Positions 1 through 11,470 of a DNA stretch of 64,000 nt are shown one piece after another. Under the pieces are notes generated by a model. The model searched no databases. It saw only the letters and a program-made list of their open reading frames with translations, and had not been told where the DNA came from. The position numbers and the translations under genes are program-made. Numbering within the stretch: position 1 is the stretch's first letter; every line of letters starts with the position of its first letter. The stretch is taken from positions 514,649 to 578,648 of the forward strand of contig JAUIRK010000077.1 of NCBI GenBank assembly GCA_030549495.1, given 5' to 3'. The stretch is from Nectonema munidae. Its lineage: Eukaryota > Nematomorpha > Nectonematoida > Nectonematidae.

Positions 1-1469
1 AATGTAAATTGAGGGCATATACCCTTATTGCTGAAAGTGCTATGATATCCAACCAACCAGCCAACCCAAATGGTTTTAAAGTATTATTATCTTTATTGAG
101 GTAACAAAAATGGTTGACAATTGAATCTTTTTAATATTTGGTGGTCTTTTTATTTTATAATTGTAAAATTATTCACAAAAATTTCTACTATATAAAAATT
201 TTAAGAAATTAAAAATGAAATTTGTTGAGAATTACAAAAATTATTTACTATTTTGAGTACTATTTCCTGTTTCTAAGCCTCTGAACTCAATTTGAATCTG
301 TAATATATAACTGCCCTAACATTTTTCGACATGAACTTGCTGGGGGCTTGTCCCAATAAAAATGATATTGGCTAAATTATATGAAAATTTCTTAAAATTT
401 CATTATGTGTCATGTCATCTCTATGGATACATGCATCCCTTTGACTATCATTCTTTTCTAATCTCAGTTAAAATTATTACACTTTGGCCCATTTCTTATG
501 TACCATAAATCCAACTCCTCCCTGCCTACAATTATTGCCACTCCATTACAATTTGTAAGCCTCCCCACCACCTCTAATAATTTTATTGCCTTTATTTTCA
601 TACTTCATCTCTTGTAAACCTGCACTCGCTACATTCCTCCTACAGAGCATGCTTACACATTACGAGCTCTTATCCACTTCTTCATCTTTAACGACATCCT
701 TCCCCACTTCTATGTGGGGTCGATATTTTTGATCAGCTTTCCCTATTCATTTCCTTTCCGCACATCATTCTTTAAACATTTAAGCTTTATTTATATCAAC
801 TTTAACCCAATTAATCGATCTTCGCTTATGCCTTCCTTTTTTACAAAAAAAATAAATTCTCCATTTTCTTTTTTAAAAGAAAATGGATTGAAGAGTTGGG
901 TATATGGTTTCGTCAATGAAAAGACATGTATGATACTCTATCACTTGAAATTCTTATCCTTTCGAAACAAAACAAATATGTTTTTAAGTTGTCTAAAGCC
1001 AAACATATGAGCCATAGTTTTAATTTTTTTCGGTTCCATCTCCTGTTCCATATAAAAAAATCCTATGGCTCAGCTTGCTTATATACCGGCTCAGAGACTT
1101 TTTAAAGGCAATTTTCATGGATGAACCAGACGAAAAATGAGGGGATAACTCAATTCGTTGCAAGGCTCAATGCAAAAGCATTCCTGTGTGAATTTAATGT
1201 TCCCTGTATCAAGCCCTGTATTTATGGAGGCGTGAGTAAGGTTTTGGTATTTTTTGCAGTAAGGTTGGTTTGATCTAATTTTTGGTTCTACAGACATTTG
1301 GCCGAATGGAAATATAACCGAATGGACTTTTGACAGGAAATGAACACACCTTTTTAAATTTTTGTATGCGTTGCTTCACTTCCAGTAAGCCTGTGCTCAA
1401 TACAAATCTGCAGCTTTCTTTTCTTTTTCTAATCTTGACGCATATGCATAACTTTTGTGATGAATAATT
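1..1469. other. AT-rich stretch without a supported gene
   Basis: I see no credible gene here. Short open frames exist, but they are low-complexity and match no family I know. Two inverted repeats are visible. One is at 860-887, with 13-bp arms and a 2-nt centre. The other has perfect 10-bp arms at 1008-1017 and 1063-1072 around a loop of about 45 nt. A 9-bp motif, ccgaatgga, occurs twice near 1291 and 1308, as is common in insect-type dispersed repeats. None of these is enough to name an element. Confidence 0.5.
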
Positions 1470-2330
1470 TTATCTACGACAAGTAAATTTTATAACAACA
1501 TGCTCACCTTGACTTGAGTGTACTCGAGACTTATCTTTACCTGTGTACGGAAAGGCTTGTAAGACATAATAATTGTATGTATCACAGAGCACCCAAAACT
1601 TGATTCCAAATTTGGATGGCTTGTTGGGCATATACTGGATAAATTTACATCTACTACGACATGGATATAGTTGTTCATCAACGGTTACTGATTCATTGGG
1701 GAAATAGCATCTTTGAAAGTTGTCAGTTGTACTAGTCCAAAGTGAGCGAATTGCTGCGAACGGGTCTTTTTCCTTTCTTAGAGAACGCGAGTTTTTGTCA
1801 TCAAATCTCAAGTAAAGTAAAATTTTTTTGAATTCATTACGAGACATTGTGTCGCTAAATACTTGTCTTCCATAATTTATGTTCCAAAAACTATGAAGAG
1901 GTTCATTGCGTCCTTTGAAGACACCTCTCAGTATGCAAAGTCCAAAGAAAGCATGAAATTTTGGCAACGATAAAGAAAAGTTTGAGTCACTTTTTCTTTT
2001 GGCCTCTTCTTCGGTAAATCTAATTATGTCATTTATACTTCTGTATCCGTATACTTCCATAAAAACATCAAGAAGATTGTTAACTCGATTTTTAATAAAA
2101 AGGGTAGGTCCAGCTGATCTACGAAGAAGATTACGCGAAAGTGTCTTGCTCAATGTAGGACATTCAGTTGTCCAAAGAGTCTTGTCTTTTGATTGGAAAG
2201 TAGATGAACCAGATACATATGTATCAGAAGAGGAAAGTGAAGTATCACTGGATTCCAAGACAGAGCTTACAGATAAAGAAGAAAATTCTTTGGAGCTTGA
2301 GATTTCATAAGAGTCAGTAGTGTAATCCAT
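1470..2330 (-). pseudogene. P1: piggyBac-family transposase, N-terminal half
   Basis: This open frame gives 286 residues from the methionine at 2330. A longer upstream extension to 2411 is open, but I prefer 2330 because the acidic, serine-rich N-terminus typical of piggyBac begins there. Visible family hallmarks, in order, are a serine-rich disordered head (residues ~3-45), the LRGVFKGR and FWNINYGR blocks (~134-157), LRFDDK (~174-179), and the TVDEQL block with the first catalytic Asp at about residue 218. This is followed by the conserved MPNKPSKFGIKFWVLCD region. The frame closes after about residue 286, before the second and third catalytic aspartates, and nothing recognisable continues downstream. 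It is therefore a truncated, inactive copy. It belongs to a different subfamily from P2/P5, with only distant similarity. Confidence 0.85.
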
Positions 2331-2440
2331 TCTTTCCCAAAAAAATTTTATGCGCAAAGTAGAGGAAATTAAAATGCAAGGAATTGGAGAAGTCAATGAA
2401 GAGAAAAGCAAATAATTGGAGGAGTCAATGAAGAGTTGCG

Positions 2441-3142
2441 ATTGTTATGGAGTTGAAGAAGTAAGAAGAATCAATATAATTCCGAATTATGCACACACGT
2501 ATCGCTGCAGTTTCAAATATCTCTTACTTTACCAAGGTCGTTACAATATTCCATGGTAATGTAAATCATGTATCACATATATGTCAAATATCAACATTTA
2601 TTTATCAAAACATAGTTCAATGAAGAATTAGTGACGACACAACATAATTCTTATGTAAAAAGTTAAATATTTTGTGAAGCAACAGTACGCACGTCATAAA
2701 TATGTTGGGAAATACATCTCTCAACGTATCCTTTTTGTTGCAAGAATTGTGTACTTGAATGATAGGTTGCTTCATTCGTTTTTGTTCTGATAAGATTGTT
2801 ATGGAGTTGAAGAAGTAAGAAGAATCAATATAATTCCGAATTATGCACACACGTATCGCTGCAGTTTCAAATATCTCTTACTTTACCAAGGTCGTTACAA
2901 TATTCCATGGTAATGTAAATCATGTATCACATATATGTCAAATATCAACATTTATTTATCAAAACATAGTTCAATGAAGAATTAGTGACGACACAACATA
3001 ATTCTTATGTAAAAAGTTAAATATTTTGTGAAGCAACAGTACGCACGTCATAAATATGTTGGGAAATACATCTCTCAACATCCTTTTTGTTGCAAGAATT
3101 GTGTACGTGAATGATAGGTTGCTTCATTCGTTTTTTTTGATA
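2441..3142. repeat. 354-bp tandem duplication (two copies)
   Basis: A segment starting attgttatggagttgaag at 2441 recurs at 2795 and runs to about 3142. The copies differ at only a few sites: a short indel near 2727/3079, one substitution, and a T-run change at the end. The duplication lies just upstream of the P1 transposase start and holds no supported gene. The near-identity suggests a recent event or an assembly duplication. Confidence 0.9.
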
Positions 3143-3185
3143 ACGTTTATATCATAACTCAACGAAAATAGCTGAAATACCATAT

Positions 3186-3199
3186 CGGTCAATTGACCG
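3186..3199. repeat. 14-bp perfect palindrome
   Basis: The sequence cggtcaattgaccg is its own reverse complement. It lies just beyond the 354-bp duplication, in AT-rich sequence. It could be a protein-binding site or a relic of a transposon end. Nothing else supports a function. Confidence 0.5.
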
Positions 3200-3315
3200 G
3201 TATGGTCTTACTTGATATATAAGATACATGGTCTTTCTAGGGTTAAAGGAAAATTAAAATAAAATTGAAAAGTAATATAATTTATTGGGCACAGGATTTA
3301 AAACGGTGAATTTTC

Positions 3316-3378
3316 GCCGACAGTCGGCTTTTTTTTGTTCGACAGTGCTGGGGGGGGGGGCGTAAAACGCCCCCTTTC
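3316..3378. repeat. GC-rich double hairpin in AT-rich sequence
   Basis: Two compact hairpins sit side by side. The first, at 3316-3328, has 6-bp arms (gccgac/gtcggc) around one base and is followed by a T-run. The second, at 3356-3374, has 8-bp arms (gggggcgt/acgccccc) around aaa, preceded by a run of 11 G. A degenerate relative of the second motif with its flank lies at 25101-25140. The arrangement looks like the subterminal region of a non-autonomous transposon, but no family could be named. Confidence 0.55.
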
Positions 3379-3593
3379 ACTAAAAAATTAATTGTAGAAA
3401 ATTGGCTGAATCATATCCCTTCAAATTTTTGTGACTTTTCCTAAAATCGTTAGCTGCATCTTTTGAAACCATTTTCATGGTAGTTTGGAACGCGTAACAC
3501 TTTATATATTTAATTTTTTCAATAATCAATGCTACTTTTTAGAAAATGTCAATCAAAATTTTGATTGATCAAAAATATATTTAATTAAATATA

Positions 3594-4925
3594 CCTTCAA
3601 ATTTTACATAAAATATATGTTTTTATACTAAATCGGTCATGCTGTTTTCATTTCTGAACTCATTTTTTACATTTAGGATATGAAAATACCTATATGTGTT
3701 AATCAAATTTGCGGTTTACTTCTCAAAATTGTCTCAAAACATTCCTTCACATTTTACATAAAATATATGTTTTATACCAAATCGATCATGTTGTTTTCAT
3801 TTCTGGACTCAACTTTTTACATTTAGGATTTGAAAATACCTATAAGTGTTAATCAAATTTGCGGTTTACTTCTGAAAATTGTCTTCAAAAACATTCCTTC
3901 ACATTTTACATAAAAACATATGAGTTATACTAAATCGGACATGCTGGTTTCATTTCTGGACTCATTTTTTACGTTTAGGAAATCAAAAATACCTATAATT
4001 GTTAATTAAATTTGCGGTTTACTTCTAAAAATTGTCTCCAAATACATTCATTCAAATTTTACAATGAAATATATGTTTTATACCAAATCAACCATGCTGT
4101 TTTCATTTCTGAACTCATTTTTCACATTTAGAGGTTTTAAAATATCAGTCTAAATTTGCGGTTTACTTCTAAAAGCTATCTCCAAAAATATTCTCTAAAT
4201 TTTACATGAAATATTTGTTTTTATACCAAATCGATCACGCTGTTTTCATTTTTGAACTCATTTTTTACATTTAGGATTTGGAAATACCTATAAGTATTAA
4301 TCAAATTTGTGGTTTACTTCTCAAAATCGTCTCCAAAAATATTTTCTTGAAATATATGTTTTAATACCAAATCAATCATGCTTTTTTTATTTCTGAACTC
4401 ATTTTTTACATTTAGGATGTGAAAATACCTATAAGTGTTAATCAAATTTAGGGTTTACTTCTAAAAATTGCCTTCAAAAAGATTCCTTCAAATTATACAT
4501 AAAATATATGTTATACTAAATCGGCCATGCTTGTTTCATTTCTGGATTTATTTTTCACATTTAAGATTAATTGTTAATCAAATTTGCGGTTTACTTTATA
4601 AATTTGTCTTCAAAAACATTCATTTAAATTTTTTACAAAAAATATGTTTTATACTAAATCGATCATGCTGGTTTCATTACAGGGTTTAGTTTTCGTATTT
4701 AAAGATTTAATACCTATAAGTGTAAAACAAATTAGCGGTTTACGTCTAAAAATTGTTTCCAAAAACATTCATTCAAGTGTTACATGAAATATATGTTATT
4801 TACCGAATTATTAATGCTAGTTTCATTTTTTTCTTAAATTTTGCAATTAGGGTTAAAATTTATATAAGTGTCAAATATTTATGTTGGACTAAAAATTGTT
4901 CCAAAAACAAATTTATATTTTTAAA
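3594..4925. repeat. Diverged tandem repeat, period ~140-153 bp, about nine units
   Basis: Units start near 3594, 3744, 3896, 4049, 4192, 4341, 4484, 4621 and 4771. Each carries the same succession of words: ttacataaaatatatg, a variant of accaaatcgatcatgctg, ttcatttctgaactc, a variant of acatttagga, and gcggtttacttct. Units differ by many substitutions and small indels, and the last ones are the most eroded, so the array looks old. No open frame in it is credible. It is unrelated in sequence to the two large satellites. Confidence 0.9.
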
Positions 4926-4929
4926 CCAA

Positions 4930-5460
4930 ATGAATAGGATGTCCTTTTATATTATTAATTAAATTGAACAGAAAGACTCATTAAAGAGACATCTTGTTAC
5001 AACTAGGTAATATTAAAATTTTACTTGAACTAGAGCGCTTCTAAACGCTAGGAGCGTAAGGAACTGAGAACGTCCGTGTTCGAACCCGTTCTACTCACTT
5101 CGGAGTCTATGATTGTTGCACTACATTTTAGTCCATATTCACTCTTGATAACCACAATTCATTTCTTCCAATCCCCATTTTGCTAGCATGTTGTGAGATT
5201 ACTAGTAATGTTGTGAGGTTTGCTGTAGGAACTATGGAAGAAATAGCTCAGACCTAAAAAGAAGAGTGTAGACTATGAGCAAGACAATCCCACACTCCAA
5301 TTGATGTAATGGGCCAATATTTTGATGCACTTATGTAAAGCAGAGAGAGAGAGTTTGTCTATACTATCCACCCTAGAATATCTCAAAACTATCTAAATCG
5401 GCCAAAGTCCCATGTATGACCATTTTCAAAAGAAAAAAAGTTGAAATATTTAAAACATTT
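4930..5460. other. Intergenic stretch with a tRNA-like B box
   Basis: There is no gene here. At 5078-5087 the sequence gttcgaaccc is a perfect match to the internal pol III B box of tRNA genes. About 40 nt upstream, actagagcgc resembles a decayed A-box or D-arm. I could not fold a full cloverleaf with a paired acceptor stem, so this is at best a decayed tRNA or the head of a tRNA-derived SINE. The rest shows no recognisable structure. Confidence 0.3.
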
Positions 5461-5462
5461 AT

Positions 5463-5735
5463 TTATAAATATTTAATTATTTTTTTCTTCATATTCTTTG
5501 TCTTTTTTCGTATTCTTTTCGTTCGTTTCTTCGTTCGTATTCTTTTTCTAAAATTAAAAAATAATTTACATAGTTGTACTTCATTTCTTGAAAAAATGTT
5601 GCTTCTACAATCTTTTATGAAATGTCCTGATTTTTTACAATAATAGCAGAACCTTTTTTTTTCCATTTTTTCTTTCTTTTTGTATGTTAATAATCTTGCA
5701 ACTAAAAAAATGTAAAAATATTTGGCCTTTTTCAA
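5463..5735 (-). pseudogene. Zinc-knuckle (CCHC) protein fragment
   Basis: This 90-residue open frame contains one CX2CX4HX4C zinc knuckle, with Cys30, Cys33, His38 and Cys43. A strongly basic tail rich in Lys and Arg follows (residues ~64-88). Such knuckles bind single-stranded nucleic acid and are typical of Gag-like proteins and some transposon proteins. There is no partner domain on either side, so the source element is unknown. The AT-rich flanks and low complexity make it a relic rather than a working gene. A similar lone knuckle lies at 29670-29768. Confidence 0.45.
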
Positions 5736-5990
5736 TTAGAAAGAACTTACTTTTGATAAACTACATTTGGCATTTTCTAAAAATTGTAAAAAAAATATAT
5801 AGTTTTAAAATGTTTTATTTCAGAAAACTTACAGCTTACCTTTATATTGAATAAAAGTGTTAGTTAATATAGCATTTTACTAACTAAGATAAATATTCTG
5901 ATAATTTCAAATAACACCACACAGGTATATTCCACTCAGGATAAGAACCACACAGGTAAAATGAAGTTAGGATATTTGTAATATAATTAA

Positions 5991-7914
5991 TTATTCGATA
6001 TTTTTGCAACTGTGCTTAGTGCATACAGGTTTTGAACATATTTGGCATTGTTTATTAATTTTGCCTAACTTATTTTTTTGTTTTTTATATTCCTGTCCAT
6101 AAATTTCTTTTACACATGAAGAGCATCGTCTTTTAATTCCTCTTTCAGGATGAACCGATGTAGAAGGTGTTGCTGTTTTAACACCAGTGATTTCTTGAAT
6201 ACAATTATCAATACTAATAATTAGATCTTTATTAAGTCCCGTTTTATCTCCACTTCGTAGAACCGGAAGAATCAATGAATATACAAGGGCGAGCCCTAAT
6301 TCAATAGGATTCACTTTTCTTGGCTCTATTTCATGATTTATACTATAAATAGTCATTGAGTTTATTCTAGATGTATCTAAAATATAACTGAAGGCAGTAC
6401 TCGTCCACTTTTTAGTCTTTCGAGATGTTGAAAAACTTCTAATTTTTTGATGAACTATATCGGTACCGCCTTTTGAAAAATCATATTGTTTGAAAACAGC
6501 GGGTTTCTTTTTTCCATCATCTTTTGTAATACCCAATATGATAGGGCGTGATGATAAAATTAGAGCATTTTTTTCCCTTTTGATTTTGTTTTTACCACAT
6601 AACTATGTAGAGATAAGTATTTATATTCCATGTTCCAGCAAAACTTATAACTGAACTCTTCACGATTTTCAATACTTTTAATTTCTTCTGGAATTCCCTT
6701 TTTATTCAGGTTTATCGTCCCTACGACGGTGACACCTTGAGAATATAACCAGTTAACTAGCTCAACAGATGTATAAAGTCTGTCAATAGTTAAATTCCTA
6801 CCCTTAATTGATGTATTTCTATTAAATCTTGTAATCATAGATTTAACAATGGGAATAATTCCAGGTATGTAATAAGGGCCAGACCCATTTTTAGGTTTTC
6901 CCGCATAGCACGCAGTAAAAAAGGTAAACGGGTATCTAACAGCATTGATCGATTTAAATAAAAGACCGTATTTTGAAGTTTTTTTTGGATTGAAAACATT
7001 AAATTGAATACCAACCCTCGAAGCATACCATGTTTCATCAAGTGTTAAAGCATCATCAGGTACTAACCACTTTCCACAGTTTGAGTTAAAGTCCTCAAAA
7101 ATTTCTCGGAATGCTGCCCACCTATCATTGCCCCATCTTTCATGTCGGGTTTCTTTTTCATCAAATGTGAAAAAAAGATTAATAAAAAAATATCGTCTTA
7201 GATTCATAACAGAAGAGAAAAATCGACTTCCTACTTTAGACCAAAGTAGGCGGGCATTTAAATGATTTTGGCCGAGGATAGCTTTAAATAGCACAAACCT
7301 ATGTAACCGTAAAGCGCGTTGATTTCTAAAGCTTTTACCCAAGAATATTTGTTAGTATTGAGCTTTTCAATAACTTCAGCATTTTCCATATAGATAATAA
7401 TACGCGCATTAGTGAAATCTAAAATTTTTTGCAACATTGATTCATCAATAAAAAGATTCCAACAATCTTCCATATTTTTGAAATTTTTTGCGCTGGGTTT
7501 TACTCCTGGTCTTTGATTAATAACATATGCAGCTCTTTGCCGGCCTACAGATTCCGGTCTTATTGTACACCATTTTGTTGTAATATTTCTAGTTTGTACA
7601 TTAAAAATTAGCTCTTGATGCTCAAAAACCGGGTCATAATTATCCTCTTCTAGGGAAGCATCAAAACTACAAACTCTTCTGTTTGACTAAGGAATTCTTT
7701 GCGTTTCCTCTGCCTCCTCATATCTTTCTTCGATACTCTCAATGTTAATTGCATCCCATGCAAGATCACTTGTAGCATCATCATCATCATCAACGTTTTC
7801 TAGTTCACCCCATTCTTCCTCTGAAAATAAAGCTGGGGTCTCTTGAGTAGTACCTTGAACAATTTCATAATCCTCTACTTCACATTCAAAACAAGAAAAT
7901 ATATTTTCCGACAT
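5991..7914 (-). pseudogene. P2: piggyBac-family transposase, nearly full length, broken
   Basis: Successive frames on one strand cover a whole piggyBac transposase. The acidic N-terminus starts at 7914, with a run of five Asp. A middle frame (~7690-7258) and a core frame (7342-6560) follow, and a C-terminal frame (6536-5991) closes it. The core shows the first catalytic Asp in LTLDET (core residue 102) and the second in LTIDRLYTS (residue 187). The third lies in SKGGTDIVHQ of the last frame. That frame ends in a cysteine-rich zinc domain with two CX2C pairs and a CTKHSC end. I count about three frame breaks: near 7690, near 7340-7260, and at a seven-A run (6568-6574). Members of the family excise and insert at TTAA in the nucleus. 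This copy is inactive. P5 is its close sister. Confidence 0.85.
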
Positions 7915-8270
7915 TCTAAACTAAAATAACGTAATCAGTTAATCGTTATTAAATGAGCGCTACTCTCTATTTCACTACCTCTGCCCAGAATATGTTTTAA
8001 TTGACCAAATGCGATAACTAACCTAAAAAATTATTCCGCCCCCTTTCGGTTGAATATTATTGTAAGAAAGAATAAAATATTTTAAAATTTTCGTTTAAGC
8101 TATATTTTTGTCAAATATGTGTAAAATAAGAATCGTGAATGATATATAAAATTATCGGTGCGAAAGTTGAATAAGAAGAGATCATATTGTGGTGAGGTTG
8201 TATTTGAGAGAGGTTACTGTATTATACATGTGTATTTAAAAAAATCAAAAATAAAATGTATAAAAACTTA
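7915..8270. other. Intergenic stretch with a GCCCCCTTTC motif
   Basis: I see no gene between P2 and P3. At 8038-8051 lies ccgccccctttcgg, whose inverted relative occurs at about 8889-8903 beyond P3. The pair could be terminal inverted repeats of a short element enclosing P3. No TTAA target duplication is evident at either end. Confidence 0.3.
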
Positions 8271-8640
8271 CTATAACGATATTTTTGGTGCAAGGAGAAA
8301 AGAGAAGTGAATCAAGTGAAGTGAATAAGAGAAATGTGATTCAATGTAGTCGAAGGATCTTATAGTAGATATTTTATCATTAGGATTTCTTTCAGCTTTT
8401 TCTTCAAAAGTCAGAAAATTGTGTATTAAAACAAACATATTTCTACCAAGTGCAGCTATCAAAAACGGAACACCACAATTTTCACTGAACAAACTTGAAA
8501 TTTTCATTCTCTGATCCATTGAATGACCTATATACACCAAAAAGAATAAATAGGGAACTAGGTGGAACACTTGAAAATTATCTGCATAGTGCCTAAGATT
8601 ACTATGCTTAGGATTAGATTTTCTAAATAAAAAATTAAAA
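8271..8640 (-). pseudogene. P3: piggyBac transposase fragment, P4 subfamily
   Basis: The frame encodes a stretch that aligns with the start of exon 2 in P4. It begins with NPKH and continues through a GRNMFVLIHNFLTFEEKAER block matching P4's GRDMFFLIHVFIRFDDKERR, then DKISTIR. The match ends before the first catalytic Asp. At its 5' end the minus strand reads ...ttatttag directly before the codons homologous to P4 exon 2, so the intron acceptor seen in P4 is conserved in position and phase. The end near 8272 carries gtaagtttttat, similar to the donor context in P4, which hints at a rearrangement. It is a short dead fragment. Confidence 0.7.
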
Positions 8641-9496
8641 AAAAAATCTATATTTTAACTTTTCTGAAATATAAATTGCAAAAAATTATTTGAACAGACT
8701 CTCGGTTTGATGTAAATGCCCCTGATAAAAATTTATCTTTGTCTTTTAGCATGTGTGTGTATGTGTGAGTGTATGTATGTTTGTGTTTGTGTATGTATAA
8801 TTTTTTGTTAAGCATGCCTGTTTTGCTTGGACAAAAAAGGCATTTTCCAAGTTAACCATATTACTGACGGACTATTTTTATTTGCCCAGTGACGGAAAGG
8901 GGGCAAAGTTTGATCGATTTTTGACAGCTCAACATAATATGACACTACTGAGTATCTAGAAGTTAATATGTATCTCTAACGCGTAGATAGATACTTTCTG
9001 AAAATTTTTTTAAATCAAATTTTCTTTGGTTTTTAGGCCAAGGAATTTCACTTTGAATTATTAAAAAATTGAAATTTTTAATAAAACTATAAACTTAAAA
9101 TTTTTTTAATCATCTTACCAAACATAAATGGGAAATCTAAACAATTTTTTTTCACAGAGAACAAATAATTGATAGTTTGAATTTATTCACATAGAAGAAA
9201 TAGTTTTGCTATTTAATAGTTTATATTTGTTCACATAGAACAAAAAATGTAACATATTTGGCATAAATTGTTCACATAGAACAATTAAGAATTCCAAATA
9301 TATTTATTTAAAAAATGAAAAATGAATAAACTTGTCATTACAAAAATATTAAAAACTGTAAATAAGGTTAATATAACTTTTTTCTTTGAAAAATAAAATT
9401 GGATATAATATTGATATGCATTGAAAATTAAGTGATTAATGACAAAATTTTAAATTCACCTATAGCATGATGAATTGATTATTGAAACAATTGCTT
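8641..9496. other. AT-rich stretch with TG microsatellite and short repeats
   Basis: There is no gene. A TG-rich microsatellite occupies about 8749-8798. At about 8889-8903, cggaaagggggca is the inverted relative of the motif at 8038. A word of the form ttcacatagaa recurs near 9157, 9187, 9232 and 9270, spaced roughly 30-45 bp, which suggests a small decayed tandem repeat. Nothing else stands out. Confidence 0.45.
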
Positions 9497-10711
9497 TCAA
9501 GAATCTTCAAAAGTTTTGCCATCATTTTTTATTTCTTTACCAAATTCTAAATTTACTAAGGCATTCCACCAAATATTAGCCCATAGTTTCAAATCTGTTT
9601 GACCTATTGGTCTCGGAAATTTTTTTCCTCTTATATATTCTTTAAATTTTGTTTCTTTGTTTATTAACAAATGTTTGGCACTCAAAGAACTCTTTATCAA
9701 ATTAAAAACATTAGAGTATTTTAAAACATTGTGATCTGTAACCACTGTAGAAAAAAGTGATTTTTTGTTTTCATTCTCACTACTTGAAAAAATATTCATC
9801 CACGATTTATTGAATAAGTTCATGATTTTACTAGATCGAATGAGATCGGTTATAATGATTGTGTTATATATAGTAAAATCCTCAAAACTATCTAAATCAA
9901 GGTTATCCTCGATTAATCAAGTTATTGACATTATCCGCTTAGCTGTAAAACATGTAATGGGCATTTTCTATAAAAACTTTGTATCACTTTCAGTATTAGG
10001 ATCATCTATATTCTATAACATCGGAAATTTCTAACATACATTTAGAATACCATCGCGAATCTTTTTATTAAGAGGACATGCAACTAAAAATCTTGTCATA
10101 AAACCATTTGCTATATATTTTCATAATTTCTTGAAATATTTTGGGTTGGACAAAACCAATTATGTTGCATTTTGGTTTTTGGATACTTATCACGTTACCT
10201 CTTAAAAGTCTTGACCAAACACCAGTTAAATGTTAAAAAATTATCTATATCTAAATAAATTTCACTTTTGGCTAAATTTTTTATAAATTTTGAAAATTCT
10301 TCTGAGATTAATATTGCAACCTCATTGATTTTCTTCATATATTCCATTCAACCTGTAAGAAAATATAAACCTGCAATGGTTCCATCATCAATTGGCGCAA
10401 CCAAATAGTTAGTTATTTTACCAAAGAAGGTTCTAATTAGGGTTTAAATAGCGGACTAACCTGTTCCATTATCACTAACAACAACACAATACATTCCTAT
10501 AGGATAAAATAAAAATTGTTTTTCGTCCAAAACCATCATCTGTTGACATATATAAGAAATAACAACAAATAACGAAGTTAACAGAAATTTCTGAAACTCT
10601 CAAGATTTTGGATTTTTTTTTAATATAACTTAGTATTTTATGTGGCAAAACTTCTTCTAAATCAATATCTGAACATTTCCAATTGTTTAAATCTTGTTGA
10701 ATGTTAGACAT
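9497..10711 (-). pseudogene. U1: broken copy of an unrecognised protein family
   Basis: Open stretches on the minus strand add up to a decayed gene about 1.2 kb long. It plausibly begins with the Met at 10711 (a 78-residue frame to 10475) and ends at 9497 with a 108-residue frame carrying KEYIRGKKFPRPIG and WANIWWNALVNLE. A middle block at about 10180-10420 reads as PIDDGT, then an EEFSKFIKNL and SEIYL stretch. This matches U2 at 23687-24010 closely at the protein level. I do not recognise the family. Presence of two decayed copies shows it belongs to a repeated, probably mobile element. It is clearly broken, with several interruptions. It could alternatively be part of an uncharacterised virus-like element. 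Confidence 0.5.
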
Positions 10712-11251
10712 TCTAAATTTATTAATGAAAATATTAAAAAAAAAATTTTTACGCTTTAAAATTCGAAGACAAATTTTTCTTATATCTATTAATTTTTAAG
10801 GATTCAACATAAAAATCGTGCATTTATAATTGAAAAAAGTTTACTGTATTCTAAAATTGAACATAATTATAATTACTTTAGAAGAGGGTACAGTGCTTTA
10901 AAAATTATCTAAATTTCAATATGGTTATAATAACAATTTCAAAGACATATCAATATTGTTGTATTTTTTTGATAAATTTGTAATCATAATTTTAATGTAA
11001 AACATTCAAATTAGGCAAAAAATTTTAAAGAAACTTTCTCCCTTTGTTGCGTATTACAACAATGGGATAAAAATCTAACAATATATTTTTAGTTCTAAAG
11101 GTCTTTTTTAAATTCTAAAGTGTTTTTTTTCTAAAGTGTCTTTTTTGATTTTACTTTTCTGAATAAGCTTTGAAGTCTTGTTTCTCAATAAATGCGAGTG
11201 ATATGTGCGATTGTCAGGTTCTGTAAACTTCTTTATTATCATTCAAGTAAT
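10712..11251. other. AT-rich stretch, nothing recognised
   Basis: Homopolymer-rich sequence lies between the presumed start of U1 and the zinc-finger remnant. I see no open frame, repeat or RNA gene that can be supported. Confidence 0.5.
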
Positions 11252-11470
11252 TTAAAGCAAAAACAATATCACAATTTTATAGTCTTTCTGTACATCATTT
11301 TTTATCTCTTCTGTCTTCTCTTCATTACATCTTCGACATTTGAAATCGTTCTTCATCGCCTGGCTTAGTGAAACTTGTTTGTTAACTTCACTACATCTTC
11401 TATGCACCCATCTATTACACTTCATGCAGCATATCTAGTTCGAGCCTACACCTTTACCACAAACATTTTG
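11252..11470 (-). pseudogene. PHD-like zinc-finger remnant of a LINE-type protein
   Basis: Read on the minus strand from 11470, one frame gives CGKGVGSN, then a spaced CCMKC, WVHRRCSEV and FKCRRC. This is the Cys/His pattern of the PHD-like finger often found at the end of reverse-transcriptase proteins of non-LTR retrotransposons in crustaceans, cnidarians and echinoderms. That attribution is from memory of the family. One in-frame TAG sits early in the finger, between GSN and ICC, so it is a relic. No reverse transcriptase is adjacent. The remnant stops exactly where satellite 1 begins, so the array or a rearrangement probably cut the element. The tail is a short charged stretch ending in TAA at 11252-11254. 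Confidence 0.65.

Noticed and set aside
714-1010. 98-residue plus-strand open frame
   Set aside because: Phe/Leu/Ser/Asn-rich low-complexity translation expected from AT-rich DNA; it matches no family and shows no initiation context.
1115-1297. 60-residue minus-strand frame downstream of P1
   Set aside because: I checked whether it continues the piggyBac protein; it shows none of the expected C-terminal blocks.
1999-2310. 103-residue plus-strand frame inside P1
   Set aside because: It is antisense to the piggyBac frame, whose motifs are clear.
5416-5643. 75-residue plus-strand frame with hydrophobic Phe/Ile stretch
   Set aside because: It is antisense to the zinc-knuckle frame and low in complexity.
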